Assembly (NCBI RefSeq): GCF_001427305.1
Contig: NZ_LMFZ01000003.1
Location: 175,836-239,835, forward strand
Length of the DNA stretch: 64,000 nt
Source: Duganella sp. Root1480D1
GTDB lineage: Bacteria; Pseudomonadota; Gammaproteobacteria; Burkholderiales; Burkholderiaceae_D
Reading direction: 5' to 3'
This document shows, one piece after another, positions 45,429 to 53,863 of the stretch. The stretch's first letter is position 1, and every line of letters starts with the position of its first letter. The notes under the pieces were generated by a model. The model was not told the DNA's origin, did no database searches, and was given only the letters and a program-made list of their open reading frames with translations. A program made the position numbers and the translations under genes.

Positions 45429-46565
45429 ATGACACTCATCACTTGCATCGAAGACCTGCGCCGCCTTGCCAAGCGCCGCGTGCCGCGCATGTTTTACGAC
45501 TATGCCGATTCCGGCTCCTGGACCGAATCCACTTACCGCGCCAACGAAGAAGACTTCCAGAAGCTGAAGTTCCGCCAGCGCGTGGCGGTGGACCTGAACA
45601 ACCGCAGCCTGCGCAGCACGATGGCGGGACAGGAAGTGGCGATGCCGGTGGCGCTGGCGCCGACCGGGCTGACCGGCATGCAGCACGCCGACGGCGAAAT
45701 CCTGGCGGCCCGCGCAGCCGAGAAATTCGGCATCCCGTTCACGCTGTCGACCATGAGCATCTGTTCGATCGAAGACGTGGCGGCGCATACCAGCAAGCCT
45801 TTCTGGTTCCAGCTCTATGTCATGAAGGACCGCGACTTCATCAATCGCCTGATCGACCGCGCCAAGGCTGCGAAGTGTTCGGCACTGGTATTGACGCTGG
45901 ATTTGCAGGTGCTGGGCCAGCGCCACAAGGATTTGCGCAACGGCTTGTCGGCGCCGCCGCGCCTGACCATCGCCAATATGCTCAACATGGCGGCCAGGCC
46001 GCGCTGGTGCGCCGGCATGCTGGGCACCTCGCGCCGCCAGTTCGGCAATATCGTCGGCCACGCGCAATCGGTGTCGGACATGTCCTCGCTGTCCTCGTGG
46101 ACCAGCCAGCAGTTCGATCCCAGCCTGTCCTGGGACGACGTCGAATGGATCAAGAATCGCTGGGGCGGCAAGCTGATTATCAAGGGCATCATGGATGCCG
46201 AGGATGCGCGCCTGGCGGCCAACAGCGGCGCCGATGCGCTGATCGTTTCCAACCACGGCGGCCGCCAGCTCGATGGCGCGCCATCTTCGATCGCCGCGCT
46301 GCCCGGCATTGTGGAAGCAGTCGGCAAGCAGATCGAAGTCCATATGGATGGCGGCGTGCGCTCCGGCCAGGACGTGCTGCGCGCCGTGGCGCTGGGTGCG
46401 CGCGGCGTCTACATCGGGCGCCCCTTCCTGTACGGCCTGGGGGCGCTGGGCGAGGCAGGCGTCACGCGCTGCCTCGAGATCATCCGCAAGGAACTGGATA
46501 TCTCGATGGCCTTCTGCGGCAAACGGGATATCCAGCAAGTCAGCAGGGAGATCCTGCTGCCCTGA
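45429..46565 (+). CDS. lldD: FMN-dependent L-lactate dehydrogenase (LldD-type alpha-hydroxy acid oxidase)
   Basis: 378 aa, family length. FMN site and catalytic residues of the glycolate oxidase/LldD family are visible: the N-terminal PRMFYDYADSGSWTE, the VALAPTGLTGMQHADGE region, the QLYVMKDR strand and the SNHGGRQLDGA motif with the catalytic His and Arg. It oxidises L-lactate or a related alpha-hydroxy acid and passes electrons to the quinone pool. It begins 9 nt after the coiled-coil gene. The substrate within the family is not certain. Confidence 0.92.
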   Translation: MTLITCIEDLRRLAKRRVPRMFYDYADSGSWTESTYRANEEDFQKLKFRQRVAVDLNNRSLRSTMAGQEVAMPVALAPTGLTGMQHADGEILAARAAEKFGIPFTLSTMSICSIEDVAAHTSKPFWFQLYVMKDRDFINRLIDRAKAAKCSALVLTLDLQVLGQRHKDLRNGLSAPPRLTIANMLNMAARPRWCAGMLGTSRRQFGNIVGHAQSVSDMSSLSSWTSQQFDPSLSWDDVEWIKNRWGGKLIIKGIMDAEDARLAANSGADALIVSNHGGRQLDGAPSSIAALPGIVEAVGKQIEVHMDGGVRSGQDVLRAVALGARGVYIGRPFLYGLGALGEAGVTRCLEIIRKELDISMAFCGKRDIQQVSREILLP

Positions 46566-46611
46566 AAACCAGGCCGGCCAGGAGTTTGCACAGTTCGTCG
46601 TAGAAGTTGTT
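46540..46611 (-). CDS. Tiny ORF divergent from LysR gene, possible remnant
   Basis: 23 codons (MNNFYDELCKLLAGLVFRAA...) with AAAGGA 7 nt before the ATG. It overlaps the end of lldD. A LysR gene normally faces a target gene in this position, so this may be the 5' remnant of a lost target or a short leader. The coding claim is weak. Confidence 0.3.
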   Translation of the reverse strand, partial: NNFYDELCKLLAGLVFRAAGSPC

Positions 46612-46669
46612 CATTTGCGTTTCCTTTCTGTTAAAGGTCGAAGTAAGCGCATTGTGAACTGTTTCATTG

Positions 46670-46706
46670 TTGGGATAAATGCTTATAATTGAATTGAGTA
46701 TCCCAA
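46670..46706 (+). promoter_or_regulatory. Inverted repeat over the LysR gene promoter
   Basis: TTGGGATA (46670-46677) and TATCCCAA (46699-46706) are a perfect 8-bp inverted repeat with a 21-nt spacer. A TATAAT -10 box (46684-46689) lies inside the spacer. This fits an autoregulatory operator for the LysR protein, though it lacks the T-N11-A core. Confidence 0.5.
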
Positions 46707-46720
46707 AAATGGAGCAATGA

Positions 46721-47617
46721 ATGGATAGGTTGCACCATATGCGCCTTTTCGTCGAAGTGGCCAAGCGCAAGAGTTTCCGCGCGGCTGCCGAGGCACTGGA
46801 CATGTCGAATTCCACCCTGTCGCGCAATATCGCCGAACTGGAAAAATCCATCGGCCTGCGCCTGCTGCACCGCTCGACGCGCAAGGTGGAACTGACCGAG
46901 GCCGGCGAAGCGTATTTCAAGCGTTGCCAGGGCATCGTGGAAGAAGCCATGAGCGCCCATGAAGCGCTGCTGGACTGGTCCGAAAAGCCGGCCGGCATCC
47001 TGCGCGTGACCATGACGTCCAGTTTCGGCGTCGGCTACCTGGCGCCGGTGCTGACGGAATTCGCCGACATGTACCCGGACATCAAGATGGAATTCGATAT
47101 TTCATCGCGCGCCGTGGACCTGCAATCGGAGCCTTTCGACGTGGCGATCCGCATGGGCCAGCCGCCCACCGCGCCGTCCTCGCTGGTGGTACGGCGCATC
47201 GCGATGATGCCGCGCTACTTGTACGCCTCGCCGGTCTACCTGGCCAGGATGCCGCCGCTGGAGCATGCCTGCGACCTGGTGCAGCACACCATGTGCGGGC
47301 GTTCGTTCTCCAGCCGCCTGCCCGATATCTGGCGCAAGCTGTATCGCGGCGAGGAGGTGGTGGAGGTGATGGCGCACTCGCGCTACGCCACCAATAGCGC
47401 GGCACTCAGCATGTCGTTCGCGGCCAATGGCCTGTGCATTTCGGCGCTGGACCCGCTGCTGGCCAAGCAGGAAGTGCAGGCCGGCCGCCTGCGGCGCGTG
47501 CTGCCGGACTGGCATATGGAGCCGATCATGGTGCATGCGCTGACCGAAACGCGCCACCTGCCGGCGCGCACGCGGCTGTTCATCGACTTCCTGCGCCAGC
47601 GCCTCGGTGCCGGCTAG
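46721..47617 (+). CDS. LysR family regulator
   Basis: 298 aa. N-terminal HTH (MDRLHHMRLFVEVAKRKSFRAAAEALDMSNSTLSRNIAELE) and a C-terminal substrate-binding domain typical of the CrgA/DsdC-like group (GILRVTMTSSFG, then FDISSRAVDLQSEPFDVAIRMGQ). It follows lldD by 155 nt but has its own promoter region. No divergent target gene is intact. Ligand unknown. Confidence 0.93.
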   Translation: MDRLHHMRLFVEVAKRKSFRAAAEALDMSNSTLSRNIAELEKSIGLRLLHRSTRKVELTEAGEAYFKRCQGIVEEAMSAHEALLDWSEKPAGILRVTMTSSFGVGYLAPVLTEFADMYPDIKMEFDISSRAVDLQSEPFDVAIRMGQPPTAPSSLVVRRIAMMPRYLYASPVYLARMPPLEHACDLVQHTMCGRSFSSRLPDIWRKLYRGEEVVEVMAHSRYATNSAALSMSFAANGLCISALDPLLAKQEVQAGRLRRVLPDWHMEPIMVHALTETRHLPARTRLFIDFLRQRLGAG

Positions 47618-47620
47618 CGG

Positions 47621-47800
47621 TTAGCCGCCGCCAATGCCCTCGATCACGCGGCCGCTGCCGCCGCAGTTGGGGCAGTCCTTGCCGTCCGGCGTCTTGCCGC
47701 AACCGCTGCATACCGGGCAGATGCCTTCGCCGCTGCCGGGCGTGCCGGGCGCGGCCTGGTCGCCGGGATTGAGCGGTTGCTGGGTGACTGATGCGTTCAT
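47621..47800 (-). CDS. Small zinc-ribbon protein (DnaJ-like CXXCXGXG repeats)
   Basis: 59 aa. A short Pro/Gly-rich N-terminus and two cysteine pairs CPVCSGCG and CPNCGGSG, as in the zinc domain of DnaJ. AAGGAGGA lies about 8 nt before the ATG at 47800, and the in-frame start at 47836 lacks this. Such mini-proteins occur widely in Burkholderiales; function unknown. Convergent with the LysR gene. Confidence 0.75.
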   Translation of the reverse strand: MNASVTQQPLNPGDQAAPGTPGSGEGICPVCSGCGKTPDGKDCPNCGGSGRVIEGIGGG

Positions 47801-47913
47801 GTTGCGATCCTCCTTGCCAAAGGCTGCCACGCGCAACGCTTTTCAACCGTTAAATGGTTAACGGAGAACAATCGGCATTACAATGCCAGCATCACCCGAT
47901 AGGAGACTGCGCC

Positions 47914-48144
47914 ATGGCCACGCTGATCCGACACCGCAAGACCCGCATCATCACGCTCGATGCAGGAGATGACTTGCACGAGCATTGCAAACCCAGGGAC
48001 ATCGCCCTGGTTCCCGACCCGGGGGGATGGTGGACTTATTTCATCGGCGAAGACGGCTCTGTCGAACGCTACGATATTCCCTTTGCCACCTATAATGAAG
48101 CGCTGTGGTCGGCCAAGGCCGCCGCTGAATTCGATGCGCAATAA
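47914..48144 (+). CDS. Hypothetical small cytoplasmic protein
   Basis: 76 aa with AGGAGA before the ATG at 47914. It has a beta-rich start (LIRHRKTRIITLDAGDD) and a helical C-terminus (YNEALWSAKAAAEFD) and no motif I recognise. It lies 13 nt before the response regulator gene and may be the first gene of that operon. Confidence 0.65.
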   Translation: MATLIRHRKTRIITLDAGDDLHEHCKPRDIALVPDPGGWWTYFIGEDGSVERYDIPFATYNEALWSAKAAAEFDAQ

Positions 48145-48157
48145 GACCTGAGACCCT

Positions 48158-48541
48158 ATGTCCGATACCTCCATCCTGGTAATTGAAGACGACGAACATA
48201 TTGGCCAAATCCTGACTTTCATCCTGCAGCGGCAAGGCTATCAGACCACCCTTGCTGCCGATGGCCTGGCGGCCCGCAAGGCCATTGTCTCCGCCACCAC
48301 GCCACCGTCGCTGGTGCTGCTGGATGTAATGCTTCCCTATATAGATGGTTTCGAACTGGTGCACATCATCCGCCAACGCGAAGGCTGGCAGGAGGTGCCG
48401 ATCGTGATGCTGACCGCCAAGCACACGGAAAAAGACATCGTGCGTGCGCTCGACGAAGGCGCCAACGATTATGTCGTCAAGCCGTTCCAGCCCAATGAAC
48501 TGCTGGCGCGCGTGCGCCGCCACCTGAAGGAGCAGGCATGA
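48158..48541 (+). CDS. Single-domain response regulator
   Basis: 127 aa. Only a receiver domain, with the acidic pair in LVIEDDEHIG, phospho-Asp in LLDVMLPYIDG, Thr in MLTAKHT and Lys in VVKPF. It is probably phosphorylated by the sensor kinase encoded convergently at 51713. The stop overlaps the YaiO start by 4 nt (ATGA). Having no DNA-binding domain, it likely acts by contact with the neighbouring HEAT-repeat or glycosyltransferase proteins. Confidence 0.93.
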   Translation: MSDTSILVIEDDEHIGQILTFILQRQGYQTTLAADGLAARKAIVSATTPPSLVLLDVMLPYIDGFELVHIIRQREGWQEVPIVMLTAKHTEKDIVRALDEGANDYVVKPFQPNELLARVRRHLKEQA

Positions 48542-49272
48542 AGGCCGCCACCTTCGTGGCACTGGCTTGCTGTGCCTTGCCGGCTGCCGCCCAGACCACC
48601 ATCGGCATCAACCAGGGGTATGACAACTTGAGCGGGCCGGCCGCGAACTGGCACGATACTTCGCTGAGCGTGCGCCACCAGGCCGCGCCGCGCCTGGGTA
48701 TCGGGGCTGGCGTCACGCGCATCGCGCGCTTCGGCATCAGCGAAACCCAGTTCAGCGCCGGCGCCGACGTCCCTTTGTCGGAGAAATTGACCGCCTCCGT
48801 CGACGGCAATTTCAGCAGCGACCACCAGATCCTGGCGCGCCATGCGCTGGGCGCGACTTTGCAGTACGAGTTTGCCAAAGGCTGGCTGGTGCATGGAGGA
48901 GGGCGCAGCAGCAGCTACAACGACGTTCACGTCAACCAGAGCCTGCTGATGCTGGAGCGCTATGTCGGCAATTACAGCTTTTCCGGCGCCTGGCGTGCGG
49001 CGCGCGCCTTCGGCACGACTGCGCATAGCGGGGAACTGCGCGGCAGTTACTACTACAACGACCGCAGCGCAGTCGGATTATCCCTGGCAGTGGGCAAGGA
49101 AGCAGCAAATATCGCCGGTACCACGCGCCTGACCAGCGTGCAGTCGGCCGCCCTGGTGGGGCGGCACTGGTTTGACCAGCGTTGGGCCGTTACTTATGCC
49201 TTGGCGAGTACGCGCCAGGGCGACTTCTACGTGCGCAACGGGGTCAATCTTGGACTACAAGCTGCCTTCTGA
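48538..49272 (+). CDS. YaiO family outer membrane beta-barrel protein
   Basis: 244 aa with signal peptide (MKAATFVALACCALPAAA). Repeated amphipathic strands and a C-terminal Phe (GLQAAF) mark an outer-membrane barrel, and the pattern WHDTSLSVRHQAAPRLGIGAGVTRIARF is that of YaiO. YaiO-type barrels occur with polysaccharide genes. It is coupled with the response regulator upstream and the HEAT-repeat gene downstream. Confidence 0.85.
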   Translation: MKAATFVALACCALPAAAQTTIGINQGYDNLSGPAANWHDTSLSVRHQAAPRLGIGAGVTRIARFGISETQFSAGADVPLSEKLTASVDGNFSSDHQILARHALGATLQYEFAKGWLVHGGGRSSSYNDVHVNQSLLMLERYVGNYSFSGAWRAARAFGTTAHSGELRGSYYYNDRSAVGLSLAVGKEAANIAGTTRLTSVQSAALVGRHWFDQRWAVTYALASTRQGDFYVRNGVNLGLQAAF

Positions 49273-50299
49273 CGTCTACCTTCAAATCGCGTTCTGGACC
49301 GGCGCCGGTGCGCTGGCGCTGACCGCGCTGGTCGGGCTGCAGATCATCTGGCTGCGCCTGTCGATGCGCCGCATGCAGCGCAGGGAACAGGAACTCACCC
49401 TGAAATGGCGGCCCTTGCTGAACGCGGCCATTGCCGGCGAGCCGGTCGGCAACCTGCCGGATTTGCCGCGGCGCGACGGCCTGTTGTTCATCAAGCTTTG
49501 GCTGCACCTGCAACAGGCGGTGCGCGGCGAAGCGAGCGAGGGTTTGAATGCCATCGCGCGCCGGCTTGGCTGCGACGAGCAGGTGAGGGGGCTGCTGGTG
49601 GGCGGCAACCGCGCCGAAAGGCTGCTGGCGATCCTGGCGCTTGGCCATATGCGCGACAAGGAATCCTGGGCCGCCCTGGCCCGTACCTCCCACAGTGCCG
49701 ACAGCGCCTCGTCCGTGCATGCGCTATGGGCATTGGTGCAAACCGATGCCGCGCGTGCCGCACATGAAATGGCGGCCTTGCTGTTGCGGCGCGACGATTG
49801 GCCGCTGTCGCAGTTGGCCAATATCCTGCAGAACGCGCGCACCGAATGGCAACCGGTGCTGGCGGATGCCCTGGCGCGCGTGACGCCGGCCGAGTTGCCG
49901 CAAGCCTTGCGCCTGGTGGCGGCGTTGCGCATGGACCTGCCACTGGGGCAGCTGCGCAGCTACCTTGCCAGCAATGACCAGGAAGTCGTGCTGGCCGCCT
50001 TGCGCATGGCGCACGTTCCTGGCGTGGTGGATGAAGTGCGGCGTCACCTTGCGAGCGAAGACTGGCGCGTGCGGCTGCAGGCCGTGCGCGCGCTAGGCGA
50101 GATGGGGGACCGCAGCGACGTTGCCCGCTTGCGGGCCTTGCTGTCGGATCCCCAATGGTGGGTACGCTATCGCGCGGCGCAAGCCTTGCTGGCATTGCCC
50201 TTCCTGACGAAAGAAGAACTGGCCGAGCTGCGCAACGCCGGCGACCGCTATGCGGCCGACATGATCGCGCAGGTGTCGGCGGAACAGGAGGCCGCGTGA
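49250..50299 (+). CDS. HEAT-repeat membrane protein
   Basis: 349 aa, read from a TTG at 49250 that overlaps the YaiO gene by 23 nt. One N-terminal membrane segment (about 8-32) and a long helical region with HEAT-type repeats (residues about 110-330, for example ERLLAILALGHMRDKESWAALA, AALRMAHVPGVVDEVRRHL and LQAVRALGEMGDRSDVARLRALL). HEAT repeats are protein-binding scaffolds. The stop overlaps the GT2 start (GTGA). It could tie the response regulator to the synthase in the membrane. Confidence 0.8.
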   Translation: MDYKLPSDVYLQIAFWTGAGALALTALVGLQIIWLRLSMRRMQRREQELTLKWRPLLNAAIAGEPVGNLPDLPRRDGLLFIKLWLHLQQAVRGEASEGLNAIARRLGCDEQVRGLLVGGNRAERLLAILALGHMRDKESWAALARTSHSADSASSVHALWALVQTDAARAAHEMAALLLRRDDWPLSQLANILQNARTEWQPVLADALARVTPAELPQALRLVAALRMDLPLGQLRSYLASNDQEVVLAALRMAHVPGVVDEVRRHLASEDWRVRLQAVRALGEMGDRSDVARLRALLSDPQWWVRYRAAQALLALPFLTKEELAELRNAGDRYAADMIAQVSAEQEAA

Positions 50300-51711
50300 C
50301 ACCCAATCCGCTTCTGATCCAGATTATTTCCATCAGCGTGCTGGTGTACTTCGTGCTGCTGAATGGCGGCTACCTGATGCTGAATTTCCTGGCCATGTAT
50401 GCATTGCGCCGGCGCTCGCAGGAGGCGATCCTGGACGACCTGCCGCAAGTGTATTCGGCGCTGGAACCGCCGATCAGCATGATCGTGCCGGCCTATAACG
50501 AGGAAGCGACCATCGTGACCTCGATCCGTTCGATGCTGCAGCTTTCCTATTCGGAGATGGAAGTCATCGTCATCAATGACGGCTCGACCGACCGCACGCT
50601 GCAGGTGATGATCGACGAGTTTGGCCTGGTGCCTTTCCCGGAGGCGTACCGCATCCAGCTTGAGACCAAGCCGGTGCACGGCATCTACCGCTCCACGCGC
50701 TTCCCGAACTTGCGCGTGGTCGACAAGGTCAATGGCGGCAAGGCCGATTCGACCAATGCCGGCATCAATGCCGCGCGCTACCCGCTGTTTTGCTGCGTCG
50801 ACGCCGATTCGATCCTGCAGCGCGACAGCCTGCAGCGGCTGGTGCGGCCATTCCTGGGCGAGCCGCTGATGGTGGCGACCGGCGGCACGGTGCGCATTGC
50901 CAACGGCTGCGAAGTGCGGGGCGGCTTCCTGACCCGGGTCGGCATGCCGAAAAATCCCTGGGCCCTGTTCCAGGTGGTCGAGTACCTGCGCGCATTCATG
51001 TTCGGCCGCATGGGCTGGTCGGTCATCAACGGCATGCTGATCATCTCGGGCGCCTTTGGCCTGTTCCGCAAGGACACCGTGGTGGCCGTTGGCGGCTACA
51101 ACCCGAAGGCGATCGGCGAAGACATGGAACTGGTGGTGCGCATGCACCGCAAGCTGCGCGCGCGCGGCGTGCCGTACAAGATCGAGTTCGTGCCGGACCC
51201 GGTGTGCTGGACCGAGGCGCCGGAAGACCGCAAGCAGTTGCGCAACCAGCGCATCCGCTGGTCGCGTGGCCTGTCCGAGAGCATTACCACCAACTGGGGC
51301 CTGATGTTCAGCCGCCACGGCGGCGTTGCTGGCTGGATGGCATTCCCGTTCTTCATCCTGTTCGAGTGGCTGGGCCCCTTTGTCGAACTGTTTGGCTACA
51401 TTTTCATGGCGGTAGCCTGGTGGCAGGGCTGGGTATCCTGGGAATCGTTCCTGATCTTCCTGTTCTTGGCGATCGGGCTGGGGATCCTGCTGTCGGCTTT
51501 CGGCCTGCTGCTGGAAGAGATTTCCTTCCACCTGTATCCGCGGCCAAGCCATTTGCTGATCCTGGCGGCGGTGGTCGTGCTGGAAAACTTCGGCTATCGC
51601 CAGATCAATAGCTGGTGGCGCCTGATCGGCTTGTACAAATGGGCGATCCGCGAGGAGGCCAAGTGGGGCGTGATGACCCGCAAGGCCGACTGGCAGCGCG
51701 ACATGAATTGA
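50296..51711 (+). CDS. Processive family 2 glycosyltransferase (membrane polysaccharide synthase)
   Basis: 471 aa, start GTG at 50296 with AGGAGG 4-5 nt upstream. One N-terminal membrane helix, a GT2 domain with PAYNEEATI, NDGSTDRT, DADS (DxD) and the processive QRIRW motif, then about four C-terminal membrane helices. This is the plan of PgaC, BcsA-core and hyaluronan synthase enzymes: it polymerises and extrudes a beta-linked polysaccharide. No PilZ domain is present. It ends 1 nt before the stop of the convergent kinase gene. Confidence 0.93.
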   Translation: MTPNPLLIQIISISVLVYFVLLNGGYLMLNFLAMYALRRRSQEAILDDLPQVYSALEPPISMIVPAYNEEATIVTSIRSMLQLSYSEMEVIVINDGSTDRTLQVMIDEFGLVPFPEAYRIQLETKPVHGIYRSTRFPNLRVVDKVNGGKADSTNAGINAARYPLFCCVDADSILQRDSLQRLVRPFLGEPLMVATGGTVRIANGCEVRGGFLTRVGMPKNPWALFQVVEYLRAFMFGRMGWSVINGMLIISGAFGLFRKDTVVAVGGYNPKAIGEDMELVVRMHRKLRARGVPYKIEFVPDPVCWTEAPEDRKQLRNQRIRWSRGLSESITTNWGLMFSRHGGVAGWMAFPFFILFEWLGPFVELFGYIFMAVAWWQGWVSWESFLIFLFLAIGLGILLSAFGLLLEEISFHLYPRPSHLLILAAVVVLENFGYRQINSWWRLIGLYKWAIREEAKWGVMTRKADWQRDMN

Positions 51712-51712
51712 C

Positions 51713-53863
51713 CTAAAGCGCCGGCAAGGTGACGTGGAAGGTGGTGCCGCGGCCTTCTTCCGTATCGAAGCCGATGATGCCGCCGTGCTGTTCGGCGATG
51801 GCACGGCAGATCGCCAGCCCCAGGCCGGTGCCGCCCTTCAGCCGCGTGTCCGAGCTGTCGGCCTGGGCAAATTTGGCGAAGACGCGTGCCTGGAACGCTT
51901 CCGGAATCCCGGGGCCATTGTCGCTCACCGAAAGCCGGATGCCGGCCGGCACCGCACCGCAGCCCAGCGTGACGGCATTGTATTGCGGCGAGTACTTGAT
52001 GGCGTTGGACAGCAGGTTGACCAGCAGTTGCACCAGGCGGTCATGGTCGCCGCGCACGCGCAAGCCGCGGCCGCTGCCCGTGCGCTCCAGCGCTACCGGG
52101 CGCTGGGCCGCGCTGCCGCGCACGGCGTCGATGGCTTCGTCGAGCAGTGGGGCGATTTCCAGTACGTCGGTACGGAATGCCATCTTGCCCGCTTCGATCT
52201 TCTCGATATCCAGGATGTCGTTCACCAGGCGCACCAGCCTTTCGCTGCTCTGGTAGGCGATGTTCACCAGGTGCTGCACGTCCGGCGGCAGTTCGCCGGC
52301 GCCGCCGTCCACCAGCATCGACAGCGAGGCGCGGATCGAGGTCATCGGGGTGCGCAGCTCGTGCGAGACGGTGGCGATGAATTCATTCTTCATTTCCTCG
52401 ACCTGGCGGCGTTCCGAAATATCGTGCAGGAACACGCAGAACAGGCCGTTGGCCGGCCGGCTGATGCTGGTTTCCACCGTGAGTTCCTCGCCATCGCGCC
52501 GGATCAGGGTGCGCTGCACACGACGGCCGAAGTCCGGCGCTTCGGTGCCGCGTGCAGCGGCCAGCGCGGCCTCCTGCTGCGCGCGGAAACGCTGTGGCAC
52601 CAGCATCTCGATATAACTCTTGCCCACGGCTTCGCCGCGCGGCCAGCCGAACATATGTTCCGCAGCGGGGTTCCAGTCGGTGATATAGCCGTCCGGGCCA
52701 ACTGCGATGAAGGCATCCTGCGCCGTTTCGATAATGGCGGCAATACGTTGCATGGCGTCGCGCAACTGGCTGGTACGCGCGCTGACGCGGCCTTCCAGGT
52801 TGGCGACCAGGGAATTCAGCGTGCGCGATAGCGCCTGTACTTCAGCATAAGGTGCAAGTTGCGGCAGTTCGGCAGCCGCGCCGCGGCGGATGTGGTCGGC
52901 GGCATCGGCCAGCTCGCTCAGCGGCCGGGCAATGCGGCGCGCGAGCGGGAATGCCAGCAAGGGGAACAGGGCGGCCATGGCCACCCCCAGCCACAAGGCT
53001 CGCTTCTGCAAGGCGCGTACCGGCGCCCACGCGGTATCGGCACTCTGGCGCACCAGCACGGTCCAGCCCAGGCCCGGATAGGCGGCATGGCCGCGTGTGC
53101 GCGCATAGCCGACCAGGTAGTCGACGCCATCGGGCCAGCGTTCCACCTGGTAGCCGTTGCCCTGGCCCGGCAGCGGCAGCGTCTTGGACAGCAGCCCTTC
53201 CGGCCCGAGCAGCACTTTGCCTTGCCCGTCGAGGATAATAGCCTGTACCTGGCGGTGCGTACTGGCCGGTTCGATCACTGAACGCTCAAGCTCGCGTGCC
53301 CATTGCCACGACAGGTGGGCCGCCAGCACGCCACTGCCGTCGGCCAGCGGGAACGCCAGGTCGACGAAGCGCTGCGCCTGCATGTCCAGCGCGGGCAGCA
53401 GCTTGGCAAGCATGACGGCATCGTGCACGTCGCCGACGAAGGTCCCGGCCTGGGCGTTGCGGTACCAGGGGCGCTCGCTGACGTCAAGGTTTTCCAGCAA
53501 GCCCCTGGTCGCGGCCTGCACGCGCCCCTTGCGGTCCGTGACACCGATCCAGGCATAGTGCGGATAGCTGTGCTGGTGCTGTTCCAACGTGGCACGGCGG
53601 GCGGCCGGCGTGGCCGCGCCTCCCATGTCGGGACGCTGCGCCAGCAATTGCACTTCGCGGTAACGCTCGAACATATTGCGATCGAGCTTGTCCGCCGCCT
53701 GGATCGCCAGGTCGGACAGCGCGCTGCCGATATCGGCCTTGACCTGGTTGCCTGCAGTACGCGCGATGACGGCGGCCAGAATTGCGCCCATCGCGATCGC
53801 CAGCGCGCAAAAGGCGATGGCCAGGTAGGTGCCGATGCCCGCTTTGGCGCGTGCGCGCTTCAT
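51713..53863 (-). CDS. Sensor histidine kinase with dCACHE, HAMP and PAS domains
   Basis: 716 aa. Membrane segment 12-34, periplasmic dCACHE sensor (about 40-300), second membrane segment (about 305-325), HAMP (about 326-380), PAS (IIETAQDAFIAVGPDGYITDWNPAAEHMFGW), HisKA (His in FIATVSHELRTPMTSI) and HATPase (NLLSNAIKYSPQYN; FDTEEGRGTTFHVTLP). The ATG at 53863 overlaps the dehydrogenase stop; the frame up to 54430 is antisense and rejected. It faces the response regulator/glycosyltransferase operon end to end and is a likely partner of that regulator. Confidence 0.92.
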   Translation of the reverse strand: MKRARAKAGIGTYLAIAFCALAIAMGAILAAVIARTAGNQVKADIGSALSDLAIQAADKLDRNMFERYREVQLLAQRPDMGGAATPAARRATLEQHQHSYPHYAWIGVTDRKGRVQAATRGLLENLDVSERPWYRNAQAGTFVGDVHDAVMLAKLLPALDMQAQRFVDLAFPLADGSGVLAAHLSWQWARELERSVIEPASTHRQVQAIILDGQGKVLLGPEGLLSKTLPLPGQGNGYQVERWPDGVDYLVGYARTRGHAAYPGLGWTVLVRQSADTAWAPVRALQKRALWLGVAMAALFPLLAFPLARRIARPLSELADAADHIRRGAAAELPQLAPYAEVQALSRTLNSLVANLEGRVSARTSQLRDAMQRIAAIIETAQDAFIAVGPDGYITDWNPAAEHMFGWPRGEAVGKSYIEMLVPQRFRAQQEAALAAARGTEAPDFGRRVQRTLIRRDGEELTVETSISRPANGLFCVFLHDISERRQVEEMKNEFIATVSHELRTPMTSIRASLSMLVDGGAGELPPDVQHLVNIAYQSSERLVRLVNDILDIEKIEAGKMAFRTDVLEIAPLLDEAIDAVRGSAAQRPVALERTGSGRGLRVRGDHDRLVQLLVNLLSNAIKYSPQYNAVTLGCGAVPAGIRLSVSDNGPGIPEAFQARVFAKFAQADSSDTRLKGGTGLGLAICRAIAEQHGGIIGFDTEEGRGTTFHVTLPAL

